DNA from: Kappaphycus alvarezii
Taxonomy: Eukaryota > Rhodophyta > Florideophyceae > Gigartinales > Solieriaceae
Direction of reading: 5' to 3'
Assembly: GCA_002205965.3 (NCBI GenBank)
Contig: NADL03000090.1
Coordinates: 124,001 to 188,000 of the forward strand
Length of the DNA: 64,000 nucleotides
Part shown: piece by piece, positions 9,787 to 19,711 of the stretch
Layout of the letters: each line of letters begins with the position of its first letter
How positions within the stretch are numbered: position 1 is the first letter of the stretch
The notes under the pieces: generated by a model
What the model saw: only the letters and a program-made list of their open reading frames with translations
Databases searched by the model: none
What the model was told of the DNA's origin: nothing
Made by a program: the position numbers and the translations under genes

Positions 9787-10170
9787 TCATGTTGGTACAC
9801 ATCGTGTGGACACACTCGTTTGGGAGCAATGCCTCCAATTATAAAGTTGCCAACTGATATTTCGCTTGCGTATAACTGATACTGATACAGTCCGCACAGA
9901 CTGATTCACTTTGGCGTCCCGGATTTTCTCAATTCCCTCCGCACGCTCGTGTGCCACACTGTACACCTCGTAGAGATTTACCACTCCATGTACAGCACAG
10001 CATCACGGCGGTCCACTCCACTCGGATTCTGCACAAATCACAAACGGGCCTCCACTTGACGTGCATGTCGAGCCAATTTAGAATCAAACACCCGCCCCCG
10101 GTTCGTCTGCTTTCGAGAATGGATCCCCACTTACACCAGTTGGTTTTACAGTACACACGCCCTGCCAATG
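9787..10170 (-). repeat. Dispersed repeat shared with 47.37-47.58 kb
   Basis: Read on the minus strand, TGGTAAATCT.TACGAG.TGTACAGTG then GTGCGGAGGG recurs near 47.58 kb (peptide VNLYEVYS versus VNLYELYS). Upstream blocks also resemble each other. The second copy lies inside the LINE-tail cluster, so this is probably another part of the same mobile family. Strongly decayed. Confidence 0.5.
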
Positions 10171-10591
10171 CTTCAAATTTCCAACCTCTGTGACCACTTT
10201 TTGTTTAGATGCGCTACTCGCAAAACTCGTTGCACAAGTACTGTACAGTACATTGTGCACCGTGACTCTACTGTAACTGTTCACGCAAAATACAAAAGTC
10301 TGATGCTCTGATCCACCACGGGCCAGCTCCTCACGTCAAACCCATACACATTCCTTTGTATTCAAGTTGACCAACCAGGGTACTGGGTGCCGCACTCAAA
10401 CCGTGCGAAATTCTTTCCGCCGCAAGAAAATCTTGGTCATTTGCGAGTATTCGGCCTGGTTCACTGCGAGTGGACCAAGCGGTCGAGTCGTACAAATGTA
10501 AAAAGTCGAATTGTCCTGGCATATCGTTACTGCGGTCGCCTGAGCATTTCAGATTTCACAAACAAGCTGCAAGCCCAATCAGCAAGTACTG
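10171..10591. other. Spacer with GTACTGTACAGTAC palindrome, no gene seen
   Basis: A perfect GTACTGTACAGTAC lies near 10239-10252. No coding region recognised. Confidence 0.4.
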
Positions 10592-10611
10592 TACACTCCC
10601 CGAAAAAAAGA
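10592..10611 (+). repeat. Left terminal inverted repeat of the Tc1 element
   Basis: Twenty bases identical to the reverse complement of 12154-12173, including the seven-A run. Confidence 0.9.
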
Positions 10612-10990
10612 GAGCACCGAGCACCTCGTATACCGCATCACAAAAACTACTTTGCGCAGCTTATAATAAAACATGAGGACTTTTACTACTACCAATAACA
10701 CTTCAAACTACGCCAAAAAAGGAAATTTGTCGACACCTTGCAGCATGTACCTACCCTCTCTTCTTGGCAACCAAAAATTTTCGCACGAAATAATAATAGG
10801 ACCAAGACATAAAAATGCCAACAGCAGATTGATACAATATAAAACACAATCTTTTAAAGACCAACCAATAGAATCAGTAGCCTCCTCAACATTCGCACCC
10901 TGTTCCAACATCCACCTCTCTTCAACCATGGGCAGATCAACTCTTCTCACTTAAAAACAAAAAGAAAGCATTTCGGCACTTTTTTATCTA

Positions 10991-11886
10991 ATGACCCCAG
11001 AACGAAAGATTGCACAGTTTATTGCAAAATCAAAGACAGCTGTACACAACTTTATTACAGCCCAAGGAGTGAAAGAACTATTTAAAAAGCTCGACAGACC
11101 GAGACAGATATCCAACACTCAGCTGCGAGCTTTATTTAGGCATGCATCAACTGGAAATTACACTGCAAGAGAGCTACAAAAATCTCTCAATTTATCTGTT
11201 TCCGCTCGCCGCATATAGCATCTGCTATCTCAAAGCGGACATTTAGTTTACAAGAAGAAAGAAAGTGTTCCTTCCATGACTGCGGAACAAAAAAAGCACG
11301 TTAGAATTGGGCCAAGGAACATGTCACTTGGGGCATCTCAGATTGGAAGGATGTAATATGTAGCGATGAGAAGAAGTTTAGTTTAGATGCCCCGGATGGA
11401 TCTGCCTTTTACTGGCACGATTTGCGTAAAGAACCGGGAGTTTTTTCTACCCGTCAGAAAAGACGATCATCTGTTAATGTTTGGGCTCCTATTTTATACT
11501 ATGAGCTGTCTAATATCGTGTTTATTACTAAAAAGAAGGATTCTAAACTGTACTGTAACGTTCTGGAAGAAGGTCTTTTACCGTTTGCCGACAAATACGT
11601 TGGTGATACATTTATTTTTCAGCAGGGCAATGCAGCCACGCATAAAAGTATGTACAAAAAGGATTGGTTAGAAGGCAATGATGTATATACCTTATCTTGG
11701 CCTGCAAAATGTCCCGATTTGAATCCTATAGAGAACATGTGGGGGATTTGGCCCCGGGAAGCTTATCGAAATCAGCGCCAATTTACATGCGTCTTTGACT
11801 TGGAAGAGTGCATTAATGATTGCTGGCGTCGTATCAATAAAAGTGTCGTTAAGGTCCTTTTAAGTCTATGCCTTATTGCTATATAG
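10991..11886 (+). pseudogene. Tc1/mariner transposase pseudogene
   Basis: The N-terminal part (MTPERKIAQFI..., 75 residues) is the helix-turn-helix DNA-binding region, ending at a TAG at 11216. After a frame change near 11300, peptides AKEHVTW, ICSDEKKFSLDAPDG and then WHDLRKEPG appear, holding the first catalytic Asp (SDE). From 11422 a 154-residue frame gives VFITKKKDSKLYCNVL, QQGNAATHKS and WPAKCPDLNPIENMWG. In active Tc1 enzymes the second motif reads QQDNA.(P/A)H, so the second catalytic Asp is replaced by Gly here. PIEN holds the third acidic residue at the DD34E spacing. With at least one stop, one frameshift and a lost catalytic residue, it cannot be active. Confidence 0.87.
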
Positions 11887-12153
11887 AAGTGATTGAACGC
11901 AAGGGTAACTTTACTCACTACTAGCATTTTAAGTGAGAATATAGTAAATTGAATGTTTTGGTCCTGTAATTTTTTCGCCTGAAATAATGGTCCTATTGTT
12001 CTTTTATTCTAATTCGTTGAAAATGGACATTATTCTCAGCCCGGTACATATAAAAATTGTTTATTATATTAGTCATACTTCACATTTATGGCAGCGTGCT
12101 ACTGTACTAAGGTGTTGGTTTCATAAAAATTACTAATTTGGATGTTGGTCCTA

Positions 12154-12173
12154 TCTTTTTTTCGGGGAGTGTA
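12154..12173 (-). repeat. Right terminal inverted repeat of the Tc1 element
   Basis: Exact partner of the left repeat, ending ...GGGGAGTGTA. Confidence 0.9.
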
Positions 12174-12688
12174 CTGTACTTTGGGCAATGGTCTCACTTT
12201 CCAACTACAGTATGAAACTGCCCAAAATTTTCCACATTGGTGATTAGCCATCTTCAAGACATAATCGACATTTTCCACAACCAAAAGTGTCTCCCCGCCG
12301 TTTCTTTAGTTGTGCATCACAGACAGGCGGAAGCAAGTCCAACTATAACGCATACCGCATTGGACGTTATTACTTTCGCAGAAAACGTCTGCAACACAAC
12401 GCACCTTATGACGCCGCAATTATCGGATATACTGTACAGTACACCGTCAAGATGTACGATACACGTACAGTAGTACTTGCACCGATGTGCCAATCTCGTT
12501 TGTAGAAATCCGCCATCTGGGCTCCACTCGCAGTAAGCCAACCTAAATGCCCCCTCTGATTTAAAACGACCACTGGCAACTCAAACAGTTGCAACGCAGG
12601 GGCCGCACGCAATGTCCAACTGCGAAACAACCCCTTCATATGTCGTGTACCAAAACCGCCAAGGTACGTAGCGCGAAATGCCACAATT
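12174..12688. other. Spacer between Tc1 element and LINE tail
   Basis: Contains ATACTGTACAGTACACC near 12430. Open frames on the minus strand here are not recognisable. May be the decayed 3' part of the neighbouring LINE copy. Confidence 0.35.
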
Positions 12689-13251
12689 TCAACGCCATCT
12701 ATTCCCATTCCCACTGTTCAAAGGATAGGAATTGCAATCGGCTCGCCGACAAGTGCTGTAGCAGCAAACACACCACTGCATGTGCGGACAGCTAAACTTC
12801 AGTGGAGAGACTGATTCCCTGTCACAAAAACTCAAAAGGTTTCCGAGGAGGGTCTCCTCGTTGTTTCCGCGACAACTGCGCTCATAGCCGTGACGACAGA
12901 AAAGCAAGTGCTCCCCGTGGATACCCAGCATTTCAGTACACCCTGCCCTTGGACAAGGTGTATCGGGGGCGAATAAAGGGGCCGGACAAAAGTACCGCAC
13001 CCAAACGGAGAAATCCTTGTTCTTGACATGCATGTGTCTTCACACCACGGCACGGTGCATTATAGACCCATCCTTAGGTTGCGGGCAGTGACATGCCGGC
13101 GCAAAAGGCGCGTATGCGGGGCGTTGCCGAGCGGCAGAGCCTCCTGCACAGCCGCGTGAACTGCATCTTTCAGCGAGCACAGTTTTCGCAAAAACAACCA
13201 GGTGACCCGCATCGGAAATGAGCTTGCAACGGTTGCCCGACGTTTATTCAT
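12689..13251 (-). pseudogene. R2-type LINE tail, zinc-finger half (inverted piece)
   Basis: Read on the minus strand, LKDAVHAAVQEALPLGN aligns with LTDAVHAAIYEELPVGS of the 48.3-kb copy, then FSVWVRYFCPAPLF, CPRAGCTEML, GEHLLFCRHG and NNEETLLGNLLSF align in order. The C-x4-C-x9-H-x3-C finger plus a following RH(D/N) segment is the pattern found just before the restriction-like endonuclease of R2-group LINEs. The frame shifts between 13060 and 13033. The copy stops at about 12795, and its continuation is found at 13260 on the opposite strand. Confidence 0.65.
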
Positions 13252-13259
13252 TGAGCGTC

Positions 13260-13712
13260 GATTACACTACTAGCACAATACAAGAACGGACTTCAGGGCG
13301 GTCGGAACCGTCGGTGGCACGGATTGCAATAGTTCGACGTAACCTTTGTCAACCCTCTCTCCCCCTCCCATGCCAGAGCGAAGAGGTCCACCCCTCCTAC
13401 AAACTTCAACGCCGCATCCGTGGAGAAGAAGCGGAGATACTAAGGATTTCTTGCTGAATGGCCAGGGGAAAGCAGGCTAGTTGCTGCCCACATCTCAACG
13501 CTTGGAGGCTGACATCCGTAGGCGTTGCGCGTGGTCAACGAGTTTGGGCGACCTGTCGCCAGTCGCGCAAAACGGACGGGTTTTCGAAGATGCAGGTTGC
13601 TCTTTTACAGCGACACTCCGCACTGGCGGTAACTTCCAGGGCGGCTTGTTTGCTTGTTGGCCTCCCCTCTATGTGCTGGCGGAGTGGAGTGCCGTCCGCA
13701 CCCGGCGCAACA
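13260..13712 (+). pseudogene. R2-type LINE tail, endonuclease and C-terminal half
   Basis: Starts where the minus-strand piece at 12.8 kb breaks off, but on the plus strand. DNA around 13279-13350 (CGGACTTCAGGGCG...GGTGGCACGGATT) aligns with the RPDIRATDATGGTDYFDVTF region at 48.84-48.9 kb. Near 13600 LLQRHSALAVTSRAACLLVGLPS aligns with LLQRHAALMVTSNAACLSTGLPA at the 48-kb copy's end. Frameshifts and stops throughout. No reverse transcriptase is visible, as in all copies here. Confidence 0.65.
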
Positions 13713-14484
13713 GTTGACGTGCATCACAACACCAATCAAGTTGAGCGGGTTCAGTCAGAACAGTACATTTGTTAAACTAAACGAATTCCATGTTCCAACC
13801 TGTGTATCCCTTCCATTTTATCACAACTTTAGGAACGAAGCGTACTGTGCAGTACACGGTGATACTGTCGTTGGCATGGGGCCGTGGTCACGTACAATAC
13901 CGTACAACCGTACACTATTGTACCAACTCAGCCGCCCGCATCTAACAAAAATGAAACAACCCAACCTTTTCCCCCCTTTGCACACGTTCAAATGTACGCG
14001 GCCCAACGGCAAATGGAATTTTCGTGTTCTCGTACTCCACGCCCTCTCCACAGTCAATATACCACCGAGACACTATATCCCCCCACACGAGTCTTGGCTG
14101 CAACAAGGTCCAGAACAACCTGCAGTCCTCCCAGTGGTAGTACCCGATGCTCCACCGCCCCTACCGCCTGCTACAGAGCCCTCCACGACGTGTCCTCCCG
14201 ACAGACGAATCCAATCTGCTGAGCCCCTGCCGACAATGGAACAGGTACTTGCCACATACACTACACCCATGGCTCATATCCGCACCAAGTTCCGCGGATG
14301 TCTATTGGATTTGTATGCTAAAGTAATGCTGGAGGCAGTCCAGGGCTGCACACCCGGAGATAGAGACTTAACGCAGCCCTCAACACGGCTTTTCGCCAAG
14401 GTTTTCTTGCTCCCGTCACTTATGTTCGCCCATATCACGTCTTCAAACCCCAGCACCACGGAGCGTCTCAATTGTAAAAATTAA
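13654..14484 (+). CDS. Unrecognised 276-residue open frame, doubtful
   Basis: The first 20 or so residues are the out-of-frame end of the LINE tail, so the real start, if any, would be later. Residues about 120-205 are proline-rich. The last 80 (starting MEQVLATYTTP, with IRTKFRGCLLDLYAKVM and FAKVFLLPSLMF) look like ordinary coding sequence. They could be the N-terminal region of a LINE polyprotein, where a similar helical segment ends 'llP..vL'. That is a guess. Strong drop to AT-rich DNA begins immediately after the stop. Confidence 0.3.
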   Translation: MLASPLCAGGVECRPHPAQQLTCITTPIKLSGFSQNSTFVKLNEFHVPTCVSLPFYHNFRNEAYCAVHGDTVVGMGPWSRTIPYNRTLLYQLSRPHLTKMKQPNLFPPLHTFKCTRPNGKWNFRVLVLHALSTVNIPPRHYIPPHESWLQQGPEQPAVLPVVVPDAPPPLPPATEPSTTCPPDRRIQSAEPLPTMEQVLATYTTPMAHIRTKFRGCLLDLYAKVMLEAVQGCTPGDRDLTQPSTRLFAKVFLLPSLMFAHITSSNPSTTERLNCKN

Positions 14485-15149
14485 TTGATTTGCGTAGATC
14501 CAAAATAGATAATTCCAAATAAATGAATAATAAAAATACCTTAACAGACTGAGAATAATAAAAAGAAAACCAAAATTCATTGATCGACGGGGATGGTTCG
14601 ATGGCCCGAGGCTTTGTAAAGTTTTCCAACAGCATAAGATTATTTATACTACAGATCAGGGTAGAAAAGCTACAAAGATGACTCCAGCAGAATAATAATA
14701 ATTTTAGTACTTCGCATGTAATACAGTATAAGACATGGGCCAGTGAAAAATAGATAAATTGTTTTGATGATTCACCATAAATGAAAATTGTTGAATACAG
14801 TGATGAAAAATGTGGAACAATTTTTTATTGTTCCACATTTTTCATCACTGTATCCGATGTGGAAAACAAATAAAATAGTTTCCCAATACTTGTAAAAATA
14901 TATTTCAATTTTCACAGCACTTACCCTATGAAAAATATGTGTGATATACATAATTATCCTGTTAACTAAGATGAATCACGAGATAACGTTTTGCTCATAT
15001 TCATGGGTATTAATCCATCAAATAGAAGAAGCTTGAGTGCGTGAGATGCAAGACTGCCCTTTTTTTGTCAACGAGTCGAATGGATGAATTGAGCCAGGTA
15101 TCCAACGCATTTTTTTGCTTTTGTTTGTTTCAAAATTTTATCATATAAA
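14485..15149. other. AT-rich stretch with a long perfect hairpin
   Basis: No gene seen. This may be the terminal region (LTR or flank) of the Copia fossil that follows. A matching repeat near 18 kb was not found by eye. Confidence 0.4.
14796..14852. repeat. Perfect 26-bp inverted repeat with 5-nt loop
   Basis: Left arm 14796-14821 and right arm 14827-14852 are exact reverse complements; the loop is TTTTT. The transcript would fold into a very stable hairpin. No A/T run pattern of a bacterial-type terminator applies in a eukaryote. A miniature inverted-repeat transposon remnant or a structured LTR/UTR element are alternatives. Confidence 0.9.
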
Positions 15150-18110
15150 TTGGACATCAGCTCTTATCGATTTGTCTTTAGGCACCCGACATGGGGGAAG
15201 AGAGCTGAATAAATCCTTCGAGTCCACAACAAAATATAGGTGGAACACTAATATTGAGTATCTTACTGCATGCTGCTGCAACAATTTTTCCTTCTCCAAT
15301 AGCTTCACCAGAAGCTAATATTCCACTAGATGCACTTGATTTAACAAGGCGCCGTGATGAGCGGGAATGCCAATAAATTGTATGAAATATAGAATTGAAA
15401 TTTAAGGAACCAATTAAGAGTACAGCAAAACATCCAAGTTGCGGATTTGTCGAACTTTCAGGTTTTCCTGAATCAGAAAAAACAACAACTGACAAATTAA
15501 AATTTCCAGAATTTTCCTGGAGAATTTTCCTAGCGTCGATATGTACTGATAGAGCCAAAGGATCTTAAATTTCGTAACATCGAAGATTGAACAGATAAAT
15601 CATGAACCAATAGATTGGACCTTCTTTGTTGCAGATAACTGCCTGTAAAAGCAGACATAGGAGAAGCCACCATCACAAAATAGTCAATCGAAAAATTCAG
15701 AGAATTAAAGGAGAAAATTTCAAAAGAATTTATTTCGTCATCTGGTCGTTTCCGGCTATTTCTGGATATAATGTGAGTTTCAAGTCCATTTAATTTTTCA
15801 TCAGCTGATACATTAATTTTATAATCATAGAGCTACGTAATTTTAACATTATTAAAATTGAAAGACCCTGGCTTGTGAATTATTGTTCCAAGCTTGTATA
15901 TGTTTCCAAGGTCTTGACTAAAATTTTTCTTGAATTGATCCTGTTTAGTAATATGTAAATCATCCACTAATTAAACAGCGAGTAGTAATAATGACCCTCT
16001 TGAGCACATAAAAAAATAATTGAGGTACATAAACGGCTGATTTCAAGCCAAGATAAAAAATGCATTATCCGAATGTATTTTTCCATTTTGCATTCGCATT
16101 GACTAAACCATGCGATACAGACAATAATTACCAAAAAAGGATTTTTTGTGCATTCTCAATGGGGCCTCACGTGAACATCGCGAATTGCTGATCCAGAGTG
16201 TAAAAATGCATTGTAAAAATGCTGATTTGACATCGACCTTGATAAATTCCATTTCAAAATTGTAGCAATGGATAAAAGAATCGTAATTAGCATTGGAGAT
16301 CAAGATTCTGAATCTGTCTTTAGATTATGTTTTTCCTTGTCCTCATTTCCATGCGGAGCAAAAAGTGCCTTACAACAATATTTTACATCATCCAGAATTT
16401 TAATCTTGTATAAAACATGACTGGATATTACATTTGAGTCTGGAGGAATTTTTGAAACATGAATTTTAGAACAGGATCCTAGAAATATGTTTTTTCTGTG
16501 CTGTATGCACTTCAAATAATGTGAGGTGGAAGTCCCGATGCTTAATGAAGTAAAACAACTAAGATCAAAACCTTTTCTAACGAAGATCTAGATCTTGTTT
16601 TTCCGAAGATTTCAATTCTGTTCCTGATAAGAACTCAATTTCAAGAGCATCAAATGCACCATTTTCATTCAATGGAACGTGAATTAAATTTTCAGGCTTA
16701 ATAGAGATACTTTCGGTTTCAAACTGTGCATGTTCAAGAGATAACATGTTTCTAGAGTCTGAAATATTTTCATCGTTTTTCGATCCATCTTTTCTGCCTC
16801 AGTTTGATTACAATCACAGTCATCAAAGTGTTCTTCAATATTGTTTTCGCATAAATTCGTGATTCCATAAGTTTTTAATTGTTACAAATATTCTGAAATT
16901 TTATCCACAGAATTACCAATTGATTCGTACAATAAATCATTCACTTTTTGAAATTGATACGCAAGTTCATTTGACGAGAATTGGTGACGAACGTCTTCAA
17001 TTGGTGCATTAATTAATCCTCCATTAGATCCAGCAACTGTAACGATAAGGGATTTTTTGCCGAATTCTACGACTGGTTTTGGAGATGAACACGATCCTAT
17101 TTTTTGGTTTGGCGGATAAATAAAAATTTCAGCAAATAGCCAGCATTAATTGGAATATCGATCACAGACTTTGTTTTCAGAATAAGATTTAATTTCTTCT
17201 TGTCAATTAGCTCATCATAAGCCCTTTTAAATAGTTAGGTTTATTTGAGGACCAGTATTATCGGTAGGTCTGGTGTGACTAGTCGCGAGTTCGTATGAAG
17301 AGATAACATCTTTTCCATATAAATCATTCGATATTTGAACCATTCGAGCAACGCGAAAAGTATCACTTCTATAGGGTTCAGATAATTTTAAACATAAGTA
17401 TATATCTATAAATATTTCGTGCTTCGATTCAGTAGAATTGTTGTTGTGGCGGCGAGAACCAATAGGACAAAATAAAACCTCTTTTTCCCTTAGATAGCAT
17501 TTTAGAATATCATTGTCAAATGACTGATCGTCCATTATGTTATTAGGGTCCCAAAAGGGTGTTAAGGAGAGAGTTTCAAACGAATTAATACAGTTTTCCA
17601 TTTTAAAGGAAGAAACAATAGCACCAGTAGAATATCTGGTAACTGAGTCCACGATGTGACAAATATATAAACATTCCGCAAAGAAGCGATCTACACACAA
17701 AAATTCGTTAAAACCGCGAGATAGAGAACTTATAGATACTGCAAGAGGATGAGATGATTTTTTTTGTGATATCGCAAAATTTGCATGGGTCAACTATGTT
17801 TGATAAATATTTTTTTCATTCATCGTCCCAGATAAAGTTTCTTTGTAATAATAATTTCATATACTCATAATTTGATTGACTATGTGCATGATTGTGAACC
17901 TTATTCTTTTTTTCCACCCAAGATGAATTTTTTGCTGTACTGATATTGTTGGAATATATTTCTGATAGAAATGAATTTTCCATACGGTTAGAGGTTTGTA
18001 TAAATATATTTCCGGGAACATAACAAGGATAAAAATGATCCATCAATGTTATTGAATCGATTGGATTATTCGCGGAATTGAACTCTATGCGGTTACCTGC
18101 CACATGAATA
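15150..18110 (-). mobile_element. Copia (Ty1-type) retrotransposon fossil
   Basis: Parts in order on the minus strand: a possible pre-integrase region (about 18103-17816), integrase core (about 17793-17227, peptides CHIVDSVTRYSTGAIVS and a following ESKHEIFIDIYL), reverse transcriptase (about 16515-16103, including IKVDVKSAFLQ) and RNase H (about 15558-15178). The order integrase before RT is the Copia arrangement. No intact LTR pair was found by eye. It is broken many times (a dozen or more) and is markedly AT-rich, so it is old. Confidence 0.75.
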
Positions 18111-18233
18111 ACATTTCACTATTTTGTAACATTACTTCCAATAATCCATTGCAATGATCCATTAATTATCAGATGCCTATTTTCGACCTGATTACCACTA
18201 TCTGAAATAGCTGATAGAAATATAGAGCCGATT
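18111..18233. other. AT-rich edge of the Copia fossil
   Basis: Composition switches abruptly from AT-rich to GT-rich at about 18234, which marks a junction. No other signal. Confidence 0.4.
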
Positions 18234-19170
18234 ATGGGAGGGGGGAGGGTAGTGGGTTGGATTGGGGGGAGCCGGGAGCTTGAGTTGTTTGCTTGGTTGA
18301 TTGATGGTGCTGGTTGTGGTGAGTGTTGTGAGTGTTTTACTATTTTGCCCGGGGGGTTTGGTTTTTTGCAAGGCGTTGTTTCTTTACGTGGATGGTGGAA
18401 AGGAGGTGTCCTTGTTGAAATGTATGGATTGGCTGGAACTCATTTGGAGTTGCAAATCTGAATTTCATATTAATACATGTACCGAAGGTCGAAGCAATGT
18501 ATAAATCATTGCTTTCTAATGATAGCACCAGCAAAAGTCTACCAGAAAGTCGATGGGATTCCAGCCAGCAGACAAGCAGCGTTAGAAGTTACTACCAACA
18601 CCGAGTGTCGTTGCAGAAGAATGCCTGAACCTTGGAAAAACATTCCATTGCGCGGCTGGCGACGGTTCTTGCGAGCTTCGTGACCACTGAAAACGCCTCT
18701 GGATGCCATCCGCCAAGAGTATAAATTGGAACAGGAACTAGCCTGCTACTCTCCGGTAATTCTGCGGATTGCTAATGCACAGGGTGGTTGTTTTTGGGTG
18801 GTTTTGTTGTCATGCAACGGTGTGTTTTGGCGAAAGGAACGGTTCTTGCTTTGTTTTCCTGACAGTGGCTTGCAGTTTGGGGGGATAGCGCCATGGCCTG
18901 TGGTCCGGTTTGGTTTGCTGGCGCTGCTCAGTTTGTGATTAGAGGCTCGAATGGTGGTTGTTCGCTCGCTGTATCGGAAGGGGGATCCTTATTCGGTGCG
19001 CAATCTGCACGAGTTGCGGAACGTTGACTGCGCGAGTGTCGCCAGTGCCCGGGGTTTTCAGGGCTGTAGATTGGGACTTGTGCTGAATAATGTGGATGGT
19101 TGTTTGGATTTGGCGGATCAGGCGCGGATTTTATGCATCGTGCTATGGATTGAGGGTTTTGGTTCCACGC
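18234..19170 (+). repeat. Diverged duplicate of 9.18-9.49 kb (longer copy)
   Basis: GT-rich sequence sharing several blocks in the same order with the DNA just after the LARP gene. Between the shared blocks at about 18395 and 18765 it contains extra DNA holding a minus-strand LINE tail. From 18982 to 19115 it has about 130 bp missing from the 9-kb copy; both edges of that segment are GGATC. An open frame at 18951-19244 (97 residues) crosses it but has no recognised domain. Confidence 0.72.
18540..18750 (-). pseudogene. R2-type LINE tail, C-terminal end only
   Basis: On the minus strand, DNA from about 18745 to 18545 aligns with the last 250 bp of the 48-kb copy: ...GGCGGATGGCATCC.GAGGCGTT..., GTCGCCA.CCGCGC..., then CAACGACACTCGGTGTTGGTAGT and AACGCTGCTTGTCTG. 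In another frame this reads HSVLVVTSNAACLLAGIPS. A short 5'-truncated insert, as target-primed reverse transcription produces. Confidence 0.65.
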
Positions 19171-19711
19171 TTTGCGGCGCTTGTAAGCGTGAAACCAAAG
19201 TGGAATTTTCTATGAGCTCCTTGCGGGAGGCTGCACCCCCGTAAACTTCTTGGAGGTTTGGTTTGTCTTCTCCATCCCGGTGGTACACGTAGGTATTTTT
19301 GGATAAGTCAGAAGCCGTGAACATCTACTCTCGTACTAACGCGGATGGGCCAGTCCCGAAGGCTTTCGTTTACTTGAATCAACACGTTTTGCAACCAGAG
19401 TCAGCACCGCATGGAAGATGATGGAGCTCAAGAGGCACCAGGGGTGCCTAACTACGAAAGGCTGTGAAAAAGTAGGGTGCCGGGTCAAGGCGTGGAAGGT
19501 AAGAGGCCTGGGGAGCAGAAAATAGATCTGAGGCGGGCGAGTGGTAGAGTGAGAGCATCCCTAGCGCACATTGAAAGATAGATTCTATTCGCCTTTTTCG
19601 AGCTCCCTGATTTGGCGATCTATCGGATAGATTGACATGAAAAACGGTTTTCATCACGCCGATTATATCAGGCCTACCGCGTCCGGCTATGGAAAGCAGT
19701 AGAGCGCGCCC
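19171..19711. other. Spacer before the Harbinger element
   Basis: No gene recognised. The outer end of the Harbinger element should lie here, but I could not find its terminal repeat or 3-bp target duplication by eye. Confidence 0.4.

Larger units (their letters stand above)
10592..12173 (+). mobile_element. Tc1/mariner-family DNA transposon, inactive
   Basis: Perfect 20-bp terminal inverted repeats (TACACTCCCCGAAAAAAAGA at 10592-10611; its complement at 12154-12173) bound a 1.58-kb element containing one broken Tc1-type transposase gene. The first and last TA are the expected TA target duplication. Both flanks belong to TACTGTA/TACAGTA palindrome sequence, so insertion was into the TA of such a motif. 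Similar AATAATAGGACCAA / TTGGTCCT blocks lie inside each end and may be subterminal binding sites. Confidence 0.88.

Noticed and set aside
9452-9838. Minus-strand 128-codon Cys-rich frame
   Set aside because: No signal peptide or recognisable pattern, and it overlaps the diverged duplicate segment.
12406-12714. Minus-strand 102-codon frame next to the LINE tail
   Set aside because: No convincing alignment with the other LINE tails by eye.
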